Source: Caldifermentibacillus hisashii (lineage in GTDB: Bacteria > Bacillota > Bacilli > Bacillales > Caldibacillaceae). From it: 64,000 nucleotides of DNA. The position numbers were made by a program, and so were the translations under genes. The notes under the pieces were generated by a model, which did not search any database, was not told where the DNA came from, and saw nothing but the letters and a program-made list of their open reading frames with translations. How positions within the stretch are numbered: position 1 is the first letter of the stretch; each line of letters opens with the position of its first letter. Below are positions 7,337-15,844 of the stretch, in pieces. The stretch lies in NCBI RefSeq assembly GCF_027568575.1, contig NZ_JANUVP010000010.1; one strand, written 5' to 3'.

Positions 7337-9499
7337 TTATTCTTTATCTACCGCTTGAATGCGTATCATCAGGCTTGAATAGTCATGATTCTCTGGTGAA
7401 ATTGGTATTCCTGCTAACATTAAGTAATCTCCGTAAAATGTGTCGGTAAATCCATCAACTTGATACTTTATATTTGGATTTAAGCCTTGTAGTAATAATC
7501 TCTTATATGGAGCATTCGGTTCAGCTAGTACACGGAAATAAAACGCGATTGCTTCTTTTTTATCTTCTGAAACAAACATCCAGGACGTTTCATTTCCTTC
7601 AAACGGGCTTAAAAGTCGATATAAATCCCCTTGTTGGACAAGAGAGCGGATTTCCTTATATATTTTTACTTGATCCTTAACGATTTTCTTTTCATCGTTC
7701 GTAAACTTTGTTAGGTCTAATTCGTATCCGAAGTTACCGCTCATTGCAACGTGTCCTCTAGTCGTTATAGGGGTATTTCGTCCCACTTGATGATTAGGAA
7801 TGGCTGAAACATGTGCACCAATGGAGCTGATCGGATAAACAATGCTTGTACCATATTGTATTTTTAGACGCTCAATGGCATCTGTGTCATCGCTTGTCCA
7901 AGTTTGGGGCATGTAATATAGCATGCCTGGATCAAAACGGCCACCACCGCTTGAACAACTTTCAAATAAAATATGAGGAAATTTTGTTGTTACATGTTCC
8001 AAAATTTCATAAAGGCCGAGTATATAGCGATGAGCAATTTCCATTTGGTGTTCATTGGACCAACCAATCGAACCAATCTCTGTCATAAAACGGTTCATAT
8101 CCCATTTAATATATGCGATTGGAACTCGTGCAAAAATATCGCTTAAAACGTTCACCACATAGTCTCTGACTTCTTTTCTAGTAAGATCAAGAATGAGTTG
8201 TGTTCTTGCTAATGTTCTTCGTCTTCCTTTTACGTGCAAACACCAATCGGGATGTTTTCTATATAATTCACTATCAGGTGAAATCATTTCTGGTTCAACC
8301 CATAGACCGAATTTTAATCCTAACTCAGTAACGCGTTTTGACAATCCTTCTAATCCGTTTGGTAGTTTTCGTTTGTCTTCAAACCAATCTCCCAAGGAAG
8401 TTGTATCATCGTCTCTTTTTCCAAACCATCCATCGTCTAAAACAAACAACTCGATTCCTAATTCTGCGCCAACTTTAGCAATCTCTTCAATTTTATCTTC
8501 TGTAAAATTAAAATAGGTTGCTTCCCAGTTATTAACTAAAATCGGTCGTTCTTTATCGCGATAAATTCCTCTTGCTAAACGAGTTCGATAAAGTTTGTGA
8601 TAGGTGCGAGACATGCCGCCGATTCCTTCTGATGAATAAACCATAACCGCCTCAGGTGTTTGGAATTCCTCCCCAGGGGATAAGTTCCATGTAAAATCAA
8701 ATGGATTCAACCCTATTGACACTCTCGTATTATTAAATTGGTCTACTTCAGCGGATGCTAAGAAATTACCGCTATATATAAAACTGAATCCATAGATATC
8801 GCCTTGCTTCTCATCTGTGTTTGGACGAAGAAGAGCAAAGAAAGGATTTAATTGGTGACTACTCGCCCCCCTTCTACTTTCGATTGATATTGTACCTGGA
8901 CTAACCGGCCTTCTTTGTATATGTGCTTCGCGTGTCCAAGCTCCAGAAAGATAAAGAGTTTCAAAGTCATCACCACGAAAATCTACGGATGAGCTTAAAG
9001 TGCGTAATAACTTTAGTTTTTCGCCTCCGTTATTAATGAAGAGAACAGAACGGGTGATGGCATTGAAATTCTTAAAGACGGAATAATTTAACACAACTTC
9101 TAGCTTAGAGTATGAATCAATTAAATGGAGCTGTAATGTTTCAGCCTCGTCTTCCGATTCAATGTAGACTGCAGGTAAACCATTGAGTTCTGGTTTTCCT
9201 TTTATAATTTTGTGATTTTTATAAACTAATTCGCTTACACGGCTCCCATCGGATTGTAACTGTATTTGATAAGCAGGTTGGCGATGGTCCCCAGATCCAT
9301 ACTGTGGGTATTCTTGTGGTAATTTGTCTAGAAAATCTCCTTTTTCTTGTTCCAATAAAATGATTAGGTGAGTACCATGGTTTAATTTTTCTCCCCAATA
9401 AGCATGTACAGGATAGCCATTAATAATTTGAAAAATATAGCTTACATTACTTGATTGTAGGTGGAATAAGGAGTGTTTTTCGTCGTAATAAATCGGCAA
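7337..9499 (-). CDS. Alpha-galactosidase, GH36
   Basis: A 720-residue cytoplasmic alpha-galactosidase; no signal peptide is visible. It would remove alpha-1,6-galactose from galactomannan fragments or raffinose-type sugars. The N-terminal beta-supersandwich (1-315) precedes a TIM barrel. The nucleophile is D467 in YIKWDMNR. The acid/base is probably D537 in WTSDDTDA, 70 residues later as in characterised GH36 enzymes. The CSSGGGRFD motif lies between them. The start is TTG, preceded by GGAAGGG; no in-frame ATG suits better. The gene is divergent from the mannan operon, and its promoter carries a cre-like site. Its product galactose would feed the gal genes at 21.9-26.9 kb. Confidence 0.95.
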   Translation of the reverse strand: MPIYYDEKHSLFHLQSSNVSYIFQIINGYPVHAYWGEKLNHGTHLIILLEQEKGDFLDKLPQEYPQYGSGDHRQPAYQIQLQSDGSRVSELVYKNHKIIKGKPELNGLPAVYIESEDEAETLQLHLIDSYSKLEVVLNYSVFKNFNAITRSVLFINNGGEKLKLLRTLSSSVDFRGDDFETLYLSGAWTREAHIQRRPVSPGTISIESRRGASSHQLNPFFALLRPNTDEKQGDIYGFSFIYSGNFLASAEVDQFNNTRVSIGLNPFDFTWNLSPGEEFQTPEAVMVYSSEGIGGMSRTYHKLYRTRLARGIYRDKERPILVNNWEATYFNFTEDKIEEIAKVGAELGIELFVLDDGWFGKRDDDTTSLGDWFEDKRKLPNGLEGLSKRVTELGLKFGLWVEPEMISPDSELYRKHPDWCLHVKGRRRTLARTQLILDLTRKEVRDYVVNVLSDIFARVPIAYIKWDMNRFMTEIGSIGWSNEHQMEIAHRYILGLYEILEHVTTKFPHILFESCSSGGGRFDPGMLYYMPQTWTSDDTDAIERLKIQYGTSIVYPISSIGAHVSAIPNHQVGRNTPITTRGHVAMSGNFGYELDLTKFTNDEKKIVKDQVKIYKEIRSLVQQGDLYRLLSPFEGNETSWMFVSEDKKEAIAFYFRVLAEPNAPYKRLLLQGLNPNIKYQVDGFTDTFYGDYLMLAGIPISPENHDYSSLMIRIQAVDKE

Positions 9500-9592
9500 G
9501 ATATTCCCTTCCTTTCGTTCATCTTCATGTTCATATAAATTTTCAGTTAATAATCAATAACTTTTAAGTTATCGTTTACTAAATATTATACT

Positions 9593-9621
9593 ATTATATA
9601 GTAAAAGTGAAGCGCTAACAA
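9593..9621 (-). promoter_or_regulatory. Promoter of the alpha-galactosidase with embedded cre
   Basis: On the minus strand: -35 TTGTTA (9616-9621), a 17-bp spacer, -10 TATAAT (9593-9598). The palindrome GTGAAGCGCTAACA (9607-9620, plus strand) matches the cre consensus at 11 of 14 positions and covers the -35 and upstream spacer. This predicts carbon catabolite repression. A weaker relative of the 16-bp mannan operator (AAGTTATCGTTTACTA, 9566-9581) lies just downstream. Confidence 0.7.
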
Positions 9622-9747
9622 ACATTTTTTAAGGTAAAGATAAAATGTCCTCTATTCTGTAAAATGAATGTCCTTCAGAATCCAACCATATATACCAACG
9701 ATTTCATTGTCTTTTAGTAAAAAGATTATTTTATTTAATAATATTAA

Positions 9748-9776
9748 TTGCAATAGGTTATCGATTAGGTTACAAT
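9748..9776 (+). promoter_or_regulatory. Mannan operon promoter with LacI-type operator in its spacer
   Basis: -35 TTGCAA (9748-9753), 17-bp spacer, -10 TACAAT (9771-9776). The spacer is filled by AGGTTATCGATTAGGT (9755-9770). The identical 16-mer is repeated at 13363-13378. The central ATCGAT has the CG centre typical of LacI-family operators. Repression by the regulator at 15845 is an inference. Confidence 0.65.
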
Positions 9777-9829
9777 TCAATTGTTGATTTTAAATTCCCT
9801 TTTATTGTTATGGTGAGGAGAGTGAGAAA

Positions 9830-10462
9830 ATGGAAATGAAACACAATGCCAGGTTTGTTTTCGTTGGGGATAGCATTACTGAAGAGGGAAGATTTGATGA
9901 TCCTGAGGGCGTTGGGTATGGATATGTAAGATTCATTCGGGACTACTTATTAACGGAATTTCCAAATAAAAATATCGAAGTTATCAATAGAGGTGTTGGT
10001 GGAAATAGAATTATTGATCTAGTTGCTCGGTTTCAAAGAGATGTTATAGCGCTTAAACCTGACTATGTTTCTATATTTATAGGAATTAATGATGTTTGGC
10101 GCCAATTGGATGAACCAGAATTAGATCAAGTTTACCCTGAAAAATTTGAAGAGATCTATCATCAGTTAATTAGAATGGTGCAAGAGCGAACAGAGGCAAA
10201 CATCATTTTGATCGAACCGACTATTTATCAAGAAGATATGACCTCTTTAGGTAATGAACTTTTGAAACCCTATGTAAATATCGTTCGGGATTTAGCAAGA
10301 ACGTACGGTGTAACGCTTATTCCGACAAATCGTGAGTTTTTAAAAGTAATAAGTAATGAAAAACACCCCACTTTAACAGTCGATGGTGTTCATATGACAT
10401 CTACCGGAGATATGTTGATCGCAAAAACATGGATGAATGCGTTTATCCAAGAATTTTTATAG
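9830..10462 (+). CDS. SGNH/GDSL hydrolase, probable carbohydrate acetylesterase
   Basis: A 210-residue SGNH hydrolase with all four blocks: block I GDSITEEG (Ser15), block II with Gly57 in GVGGN, block III GIND (Asn87), and block V DGVHMT (Asp185, His188). There is no signal peptide, so it probably acts in the cytoplasm. It is first in the mannan operon, which suggests it removes acetyl groups from oligosaccharides of acetylated glucomannan. That role rests on context, since the fold alone does not give substrate. GGTGAGGAG lies 9 bases before the ATG. Confidence 0.82.
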   Translation: MEMKHNARFVFVGDSITEEGRFDDPEGVGYGYVRFIRDYLLTEFPNKNIEVINRGVGGNRIIDLVARFQRDVIALKPDYVSIFIGINDVWRQLDEPELDQVYPEKFEEIYHQLIRMVQERTEANIILIEPTIYQEDMTSLGNELLKPYVNIVRDLARTYGVTLIPTNREFLKVISNEKHPTLTVDGVHMTSTGDMLIAKTWMNAFIQEFL

Positions 10463-10539
10463 CGAGGGTTGAGGGTCGCCTAGAGTACACATTTTGTAAA
10501 AAACATCTGAATTTCTAGGCAGAATGAGGTGTAACCGAC

Positions 10540-12324
10540 ATGAAAAAACAACGGAACGACGATTATTTAACCCTTTTTAATGATGAACAGATAAAAAAAG
10601 CAAGTCCATATCAAATCTTAATGAAATTATACTCTGGACATTGGGGAAAATTAAGTTTATCGATTTTATTTTACATAATAAAAAGTTCTCCGGTATGGAT
10701 TTTACCGATTGTAACGGCAAATGTAATTAATATTGCCTCAAAGCCAGGAGAACATGCAATAAAAGACTTTTGGGTAAATTTCATCGTTATTTTAATTGTA
10801 CTTCTACAAAATATTCCGATGAATACAATTCATGTTCATTTTTACAGTAAAGCATTGCGACATGTTGAAGCGGAGTTACGGAATACATTAGTACGGAAAT
10901 TACAACAATTGTCAATCGGTTTCTATGGAGAATTAGGTACTGGACGTATACAGTCAAAGGTTGTTCGAGATGTTGAGGCCATTGAAATGTTGTCAAGGCA
11001 AATTATGCTTAGTCTTGTTCCAGCCGTTATTAATTTAATAATCGCCATTGTTTTAACAGTTATGAATAGTTTTTCGGTTGCGGTCTTCTTTTTATTAACG
11101 GTTCCTACATCCGTCGGTTTAGTCTATGTGTTTCGTAACAAAATGACGGACTTTAATCGACAATTCCGGAAGAAGATTGAAGAAATGTCTGGAAGTGTTT
11201 CTGAAATGGTGGAAATGATTCCGGTTACAAGGGCACATGGTGTTGAGGAATTAGAAATAGAAAAAATGGAAGAACGATTAACAACGATAAAACAAAAGGG
11301 ATATCGATTGGATGTTTTGGAAGGATATTTCCAATCATCCAACTGGGTTGTTTTCCAAGTATTCCAAGTGCTTTGTCTATTTTTTACTGCATATTTAGCG
11401 TATAACGGAAAGATGCCGGTCGGAGATATTGTCATGTATCAAGGCTATTTTACGATGATTCTCGGTGCTGTACAAGGAATCTTAAATGTCTATCCAATTA
11501 TTATGAGGGGTTTTGAATCTATTTACTCCGTTACAGAAGTTTTATTTTCCCATGATACAGAAAACAATAAGGGGAGAAAATTTCCTGAAAAGCTTAATGG
11601 GAAAATTGATTTTCAACATGTTTCTTTTAAATATCCAAATTCTGATAAACATGCACTCAGTAACCTTAATTTAACCATTCATCCGGGGGAGACAATAGCC
11701 TTTGTTGGTGAGTCTGGATCTGGTAAATCAACGATATTAAGCTTAGTGATCGGATTTTATCATACACAAGAAGGAAAAGTTCTTGTTGACGGAATTCCGA
11801 TTAACGAAATTGATATAAAGAAATATCGACAATCATTAGCAATTGTACTTCAGAATAACATTTTGTTTTCCGGAACCATTCGTGACAACATTACTTACGG
11901 GTTACCTAGATTCTCTGAAAAAGAGTTAATGAGAGCAATTGAAATGGCGAATCTAAAAGAGGTCATTGACAATTTACCCAATGGATTAGAAACGAGGGTT
12001 GGGGAACATGGTAGTCAATTATCTGGAGGACAAAAGCAAAGAATTGCGATTGCACGAGCGTTAATACGTGATCCGAAAATCATTATTTTAGATGAAGCAA
12101 CATCTGCGCTAGATAACAAGTCGGAACGTGTTGTTCAAGATGCCATTGATGAACTAATGCGAGGGCGAACGACCCTTGTTGTTGCCCATAGACTTTCAAC
12201 GATACGGAATGCGGATCGAATTGTTGTTATGGAAAAAGGGAAGATTGCAGAAATTGGTAGTTATGAAAATCTAGTAAATAATCGCGGCATGTTTTATGAA
12301 CTTCAAAAATTATCAACATCCTAA
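10540..12324 (+). CDS. ABC transporter, fused membrane and ATPase domains (exporter type)
   Basis: A 594-residue half-transporter. Six membrane helices are expected in about 45-320. The nucleotide-binding domain has Walker A GESGSGKS (390-397), signature LSGGQ (494-498), Walker B IIILDE (514-519) and a switch histidine in VVAHRLS. The fold is that of exporters such as MsbA/BmrA, not of sugar importers, and no substrate-binding protein is nearby. It lies between two mannan enzymes in the same orientation and is likely cotranscribed. Its substrate is unknown: it might export a glycan or toxic product, or be an atypical oligosaccharide transporter. ABC identity is certain; function is not. Confidence 0.88.
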   Translation: MKKQRNDDYLTLFNDEQIKKASPYQILMKLYSGHWGKLSLSILFYIIKSSPVWILPIVTANVINIASKPGEHAIKDFWVNFIVILIVLLQNIPMNTIHVHFYSKALRHVEAELRNTLVRKLQQLSIGFYGELGTGRIQSKVVRDVEAIEMLSRQIMLSLVPAVINLIIAIVLTVMNSFSVAVFFLLTVPTSVGLVYVFRNKMTDFNRQFRKKIEEMSGSVSEMVEMIPVTRAHGVEELEIEKMEERLTTIKQKGYRLDVLEGYFQSSNWVVFQVFQVLCLFFTAYLAYNGKMPVGDIVMYQGYFTMILGAVQGILNVYPIIMRGFESIYSVTEVLFSHDTENNKGRKFPEKLNGKIDFQHVSFKYPNSDKHALSNLNLTIHPGETIAFVGESGSGKSTILSLVIGFYHTQEGKVLVDGIPINEIDIKKYRQSLAIVLQNNILFSGTIRDNITYGLPRFSEKELMRAIEMANLKEVIDNLPNGLETRVGEHGSQLSGGQKQRIAIARALIRDPKIIILDEATSALDNKSERVVQDAIDELMRGRTTLVVAHRLSTIRNADRIVVMEKGKIAEIGSYENLVNNRGMFYELQKLSTS

Positions 12325-12368
12325 AAATATGGAAAGTAAGATGATGCGAATAAATTGGAGGTAGAATC

Positions 12369-13304
12369 ATGGATTTTATTAAAGGTTTTACATTTGGTTG
12401 GTTAAGTAAGAAGGGTGACTTTTTAAAAGAAGAAGCAAAGGAATCATTGCGACTGTTAAAAGAAAGAACGAATAGCAATTATGTAATCTTTGCGCTTGCT
12501 GCAATACAAGATACCCCTTTTTCAACATTCGTTAACTACCGAGGGGACCATATGGTAGATGATGATGAATTGGTTGAGATGATTCAATATGCAAAAGAGT
12601 TAGGGATGAAAGTCATTCTTAAACCGACTGTTAATTGTAAAGATGGTAGTTGGCGAGCACATATTAACTTTTTTGATATCGATGTACCAGGGGAGCCAAC
12701 ATGGACTGAATGGTTTAGAAGTTATACCGATTACCAATTACATTATGCAAGGATTGCTGAAGAACAAAAATGTGACATGTTAATCGTAGGTTGTGAGATG
12801 GTTCAATCGGAGCGAGTGGAAAAAGGATGGCGGAAATTAATCGAGGAAGTTAGAGCTGTGTATTCTGGACTTATTTCCTACAATACAGATAAATATCAAG
12901 AAGATCAAATTACATGGTGGGATGCTGTGGATGTTATCTCATCAAGTGGCTATTATCCAATTCATGATTGGGATAGGCAATTGGATCGGATCGAAAAAGT
13001 TGTTGAAAAGTATCAATTGCCTTTCTTTTTTGCTGAAGCAGGATGTCCGAGTCGATCAGGATCCGCGATGATTCCGAATAATTGGCATCATGTTGGTGAA
13101 GTGAATGTAGAAGAGCAGGCGGATTTTTATAAAGTGATGTTTGAAAAAACAAAGCAACGGTCTTGGGTAGGAGGTTTTGGGCTGTGGGACTGGAGTGCAC
13201 GTTTATATGATGAAAGTAAAGCATCACAAGATAACGGTTATGCAGTTTATGGAAAGCCTGCCGAGCGAGTGATATATAAATTTTATACGTCTAAAAACTT
13301 GTAA
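12369..13304 (+). CDS. Intracellular GH113 beta-1,4-mannanase
   Basis: A 311-residue TIM-barrel glycosidase resembling the GH113 mannanase of Alicyclobacillus. The likely acid/base is E143 in GCEMVQSE and the nucleophile E223 in FFAEAGCPS. They are 80 residues apart, the same separation as the known pair in that family. There is no signal peptide, so it should cut imported manno-oligosaccharides to mannobiose and mannose. It complements the wall-anchored GH26 enzyme. The ATG follows TTGGAGG. It precedes the epimerase/phosphorylase pair, which uses mannobiose. Confidence 0.9.
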   Translation: MDFIKGFTFGWLSKKGDFLKEEAKESLRLLKERTNSNYVIFALAAIQDTPFSTFVNYRGDHMVDDDELVEMIQYAKELGMKVILKPTVNCKDGSWRAHINFFDIDVPGEPTWTEWFRSYTDYQLHYARIAEEQKCDMLIVGCEMVQSERVEKGWRKLIEEVRAVYSGLISYNTDKYQEDQITWWDAVDVISSSGYYPIHDWDRQLDRIEKVVEKYQLPFFFAEAGCPSRSGSAMIPNNWHHVGEVNVEEQADFYKVMFEKTKQRSWVGGFGLWDWSARLYDESKASQDNGYAVYGKPAERVIYKFYTSKNL

Positions 13305-13362
13305 TTAATATTCTTCAATAATGGTTGAATGAATCCTATTAGTAATGGTAGAATCGATTATA

Positions 13363-13378
13363 AGGTTATCGATTAGGT
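13363..13378 (+). promoter_or_regulatory. Second copy of the 16-bp LacI-type operator
   Basis: AGGTTATCGATTAGGT is identical to 9755-9770 and lies 20 bp before the epimerase ATG. A -10-like TAATAC (13378-13383) follows directly, but the -35 is weak. This suggests an internal, co-regulated promoter for the epimerase and phosphorylase. Confidence 0.65.
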
Positions 13379-13397
13379 AATACTGGAGGTTAGCTTC

Positions 13398-14570
13398 ATG
13401 AATACATTCGTAAATGAGTTTCGAAATGAATTAGAAACACATATATTACCCTTTTGGGCAAAATTAAAAGATGATGAAAACGGTGGGTATTATGGACTGG
13501 TAGATTATGATTTACATGTCCATAAAGATGCTGGGAAAGGTGGTATTGCAACTTGTCGCCAATTATGGGCTTTTTCAGCAGCTTATCGAGTGTTAAAAAA
13601 AGAGGCGTATTTACAGCAAGCAAACCATGCTTATCGATTTTTAACAGAGTATGTTTTTGACCATCAGTATAAAGGACTTTACTGGATGGTTGATTATAAA
13701 GGGAATCCGTCTGATGATCGCAAACACGTATATGCACAAGCCTTTGGTGTATATGCATTAACTGAGTACTATCGAGTGACCCAAAATCAAGAAGCATTGG
13801 ATTATGCTAAGCAATTATATAAGTTAATAGAAACAGTAGGTTTTAATGAAGAAACCAATGCATATAAAGAGGAATTTAATCGGAAATGGGAAGAGCAATC
13901 GAATGAAATGTTAAGTGAAAACGGCGTCATTGCGGATATTACGATGAATACTCATTTACATGTGCTTGAGGCCTATACGAACCTTTACCGCGTTTGGGAA
14001 GATGAGCAATTAAAAGGAAGAATCGCGAATTTAATTGACCTTTTTTATGAAAAGGTGTTTGATAAACAATCAAAATTTTTACAGGTGTTTTTTAATAATC
14101 ATTGGGAAAGTATCATTGATTTAAAATCTTACGGACATGATATCGAAGCAAGTTGGTTAATTGATGATGCATTGAAAGTAACGGGGAATAACGATCGTAA
14201 ATACACGCAGATGGTGATTGATATCGCCTATAATATTGAAAAAAGTGGTGTATTGAAAGATGGCTCTTTAGCATATGAAAATGAAAATGGAAAAATTGAT
14301 TACACCCGGGTATGGTGGGTACAAGTTGAGGCAATGGTCGGTTTTTACAATGCATATGAAAAAACAAAAGATGAAAAATTCCTTAAAGCTGTTGAGCGTA
14401 TTTGGGATTATGTAAAAACATATATGATTGATTCACGTGAAGGTGGAGAATGGTATTGGTCCGTTGAAGCCGATGATCAGCCGACAAAGAGGGAGATAGC
14501 TGGTCCTTGGAAATGTCCATATCATAATGCAAGGTTCTGCCTAGAATTTATTGAAAGGGTTGGAAAGTAA
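13398..14570 (+). CDS. Cellobiose (mannobiose) 2-epimerase
   Basis: A 390-residue (alpha/alpha)6-barrel enzyme of the N-acylglucosamine 2-epimerase superfamily, cellobiose 2-epimerase type. The three histidines of this family are H188 in NTHLHV, H247 in YGHDIE and H376 in CPYHN. It converts beta-1,4-mannobiose to 4-O-beta-mannosyl-glucose at the reducing end. The gene abuts the phosphorylase: its TAA at 14568-14570 is followed directly by the next ATG. This gene pair defines the known epimerase/phosphorylase route for mannan. TACTGGAGG lies at the right distance before the ATG. Confidence 0.94.
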   Translation: MNTFVNEFRNELETHILPFWAKLKDDENGGYYGLVDYDLHVHKDAGKGGIATCRQLWAFSAAYRVLKKEAYLQQANHAYRFLTEYVFDHQYKGLYWMVDYKGNPSDDRKHVYAQAFGVYALTEYYRVTQNQEALDYAKQLYKLIETVGFNEETNAYKEEFNRKWEEQSNEMLSENGVIADITMNTHLHVLEAYTNLYRVWEDEQLKGRIANLIDLFYEKVFDKQSKFLQVFFNNHWESIIDLKSYGHDIEASWLIDDALKVTGNNDRKYTQMVIDIAYNIEKSGVLKDGSLAYENENGKIDYTRVWWVQVEAMVGFYNAYEKTKDEKFLKAVERIWDYVKTYMIDSREGGEWYWSVEADDQPTKREIAGPWKCPYHNARFCLEFIERVGK

Positions 14571-15755
14571 ATGATACATGAAAAATATAATCAACTACTT
14601 GCAAAACAAGAACTATTACTCCGTAGAAAAAACGAAATTGATACAGAGTTTTACAATGGTGTTTATGATCGCTATCAATATCCCGTGTTAACTCGCCACC
14701 ATGTTCCACTTCATTGGCGTTTTGATTTAAATAAGGAAACAAATCCATTTTTTATGGAACGTTTAGGTGTAAATGCGACTTTTAATGCAGGTGCAATTTA
14801 TTTTAATCATAAGTATTATCTTTGTGCACGAGTAGAAGGGGTGGATCGTAAGTCATTTTTTGCGCTTGTAGAAAGTGATAATGGCGTTGATAACTTTCGA
14901 TTCCTTTACCCGATAACTTGGAAGGATATATATAAGGAAGAAACGAATATGTATGATATGCGTCTCGTTCAACATGAAGATGGCTGGATTTATGGGATTT
15001 ACTGTTCAGAATCGAAAGACCCAGAAGTACCAGAATCTGATACATCAAGTGCAGTTGCACAAGCTGGCTTAGTTCGCACAAAAGATTTAAAAGATTGGGA
15101 GCGACTACCCAATATTAAAACACCATCTCCACAACAGCGGAATGTTGTTTTGCATCCTGAATTTGTGAATGGCAAGTATTTACTTTATACTCGCCCACAA
15201 GATGGTTTTATTTCTACAGGAACGGGTGGAGGAATTGCCTTTGGTTATTGCGACTCGATGGAAAATCCAGTTGTTGAAAGTGAAACATTGATGGATGAAA
15301 AGAAATACCATACAATTTATGAAGTGAAAAATGGCCAAGGCCCAGCCCCAATAAAGACAGATAAAGGTTGGATTCATATTGCACACGGTGTAAGAAATAC
15401 GGCAGCGGGTTTAAGATATGTGCTTTATACATTTGCAACAAGTCTCGAAGATCCAACAAAGGTGATTGCAAAACCAAGTGGTCATTTCATTGCTCCATAT
15501 GATGATGAACGTGTTGGTGATGTTTCCAATGTTGTTTTTAGTAATGGTGTCATTGTTAATGAAGAAAATCAAGTTTTTATATACTATGCTTCCAGTGATA
15601 CAAGATTACATGTAGCAACAACAACAATTGATAAGTTAATTGACTATACTTTTCATACACCAGAAGATCCATTCCGCTCATTAGCCTGTGTAGATCAACG
15701 CTTGGAATTGATTGGAAAAAATTTAAAATTATTAAATAAAGAAGGCGACAAATAA
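14571..15755 (+). CDS. 4-O-beta-D-mannosyl-D-glucose phosphorylase, GH130
   Basis: A 394-residue GH130 phosphorylase of the subfamily acting on mannosyl-glucose. The signatures are NGVYDRYQYPVLTRHHVPLHWR and NPFFMERLGVNATFNAG at the N-terminus, then the five-bladed propeller motifs ARVEG and HPEFVNGKYLLYTRPQDGF. It splits mannosyl-glucose with phosphate into alpha-mannose-1-phosphate and glucose in the cytoplasm. With the adjacent epimerase it replaces a beta-mannosidase; none is present in the window. The ATG follows the upstream stop without a gap, so translation is probably coupled. Confidence 0.94.
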   Translation: MIHEKYNQLLAKQELLLRRKNEIDTEFYNGVYDRYQYPVLTRHHVPLHWRFDLNKETNPFFMERLGVNATFNAGAIYFNHKYYLCARVEGVDRKSFFALVESDNGVDNFRFLYPITWKDIYKEETNMYDMRLVQHEDGWIYGIYCSESKDPEVPESDTSSAVAQAGLVRTKDLKDWERLPNIKTPSPQQRNVVLHPEFVNGKYLLYTRPQDGFISTGTGGGIAFGYCDSMENPVVESETLMDEKKYHTIYEVKNGQGPAPIKTDKGWIHIAHGVRNTAAGLRYVLYTFATSLEDPTKVIAKPSGHFIAPYDDERVGDVSNVVFSNGVIVNEENQVFIYYASSDTRLHVATTTIDKLIDYTFHTPEDPFRSLACVDQRLELIGKNLKLLNKEGDK

Positions 15756-15844
15756 TAAATAGTATAGTAAAATATTTGGTTGTTATGCGTGTTTAACTTT
15801 AAAATTAACATAGAGGTTAGCAGATAGGAAGGAGGGAGTTATAT

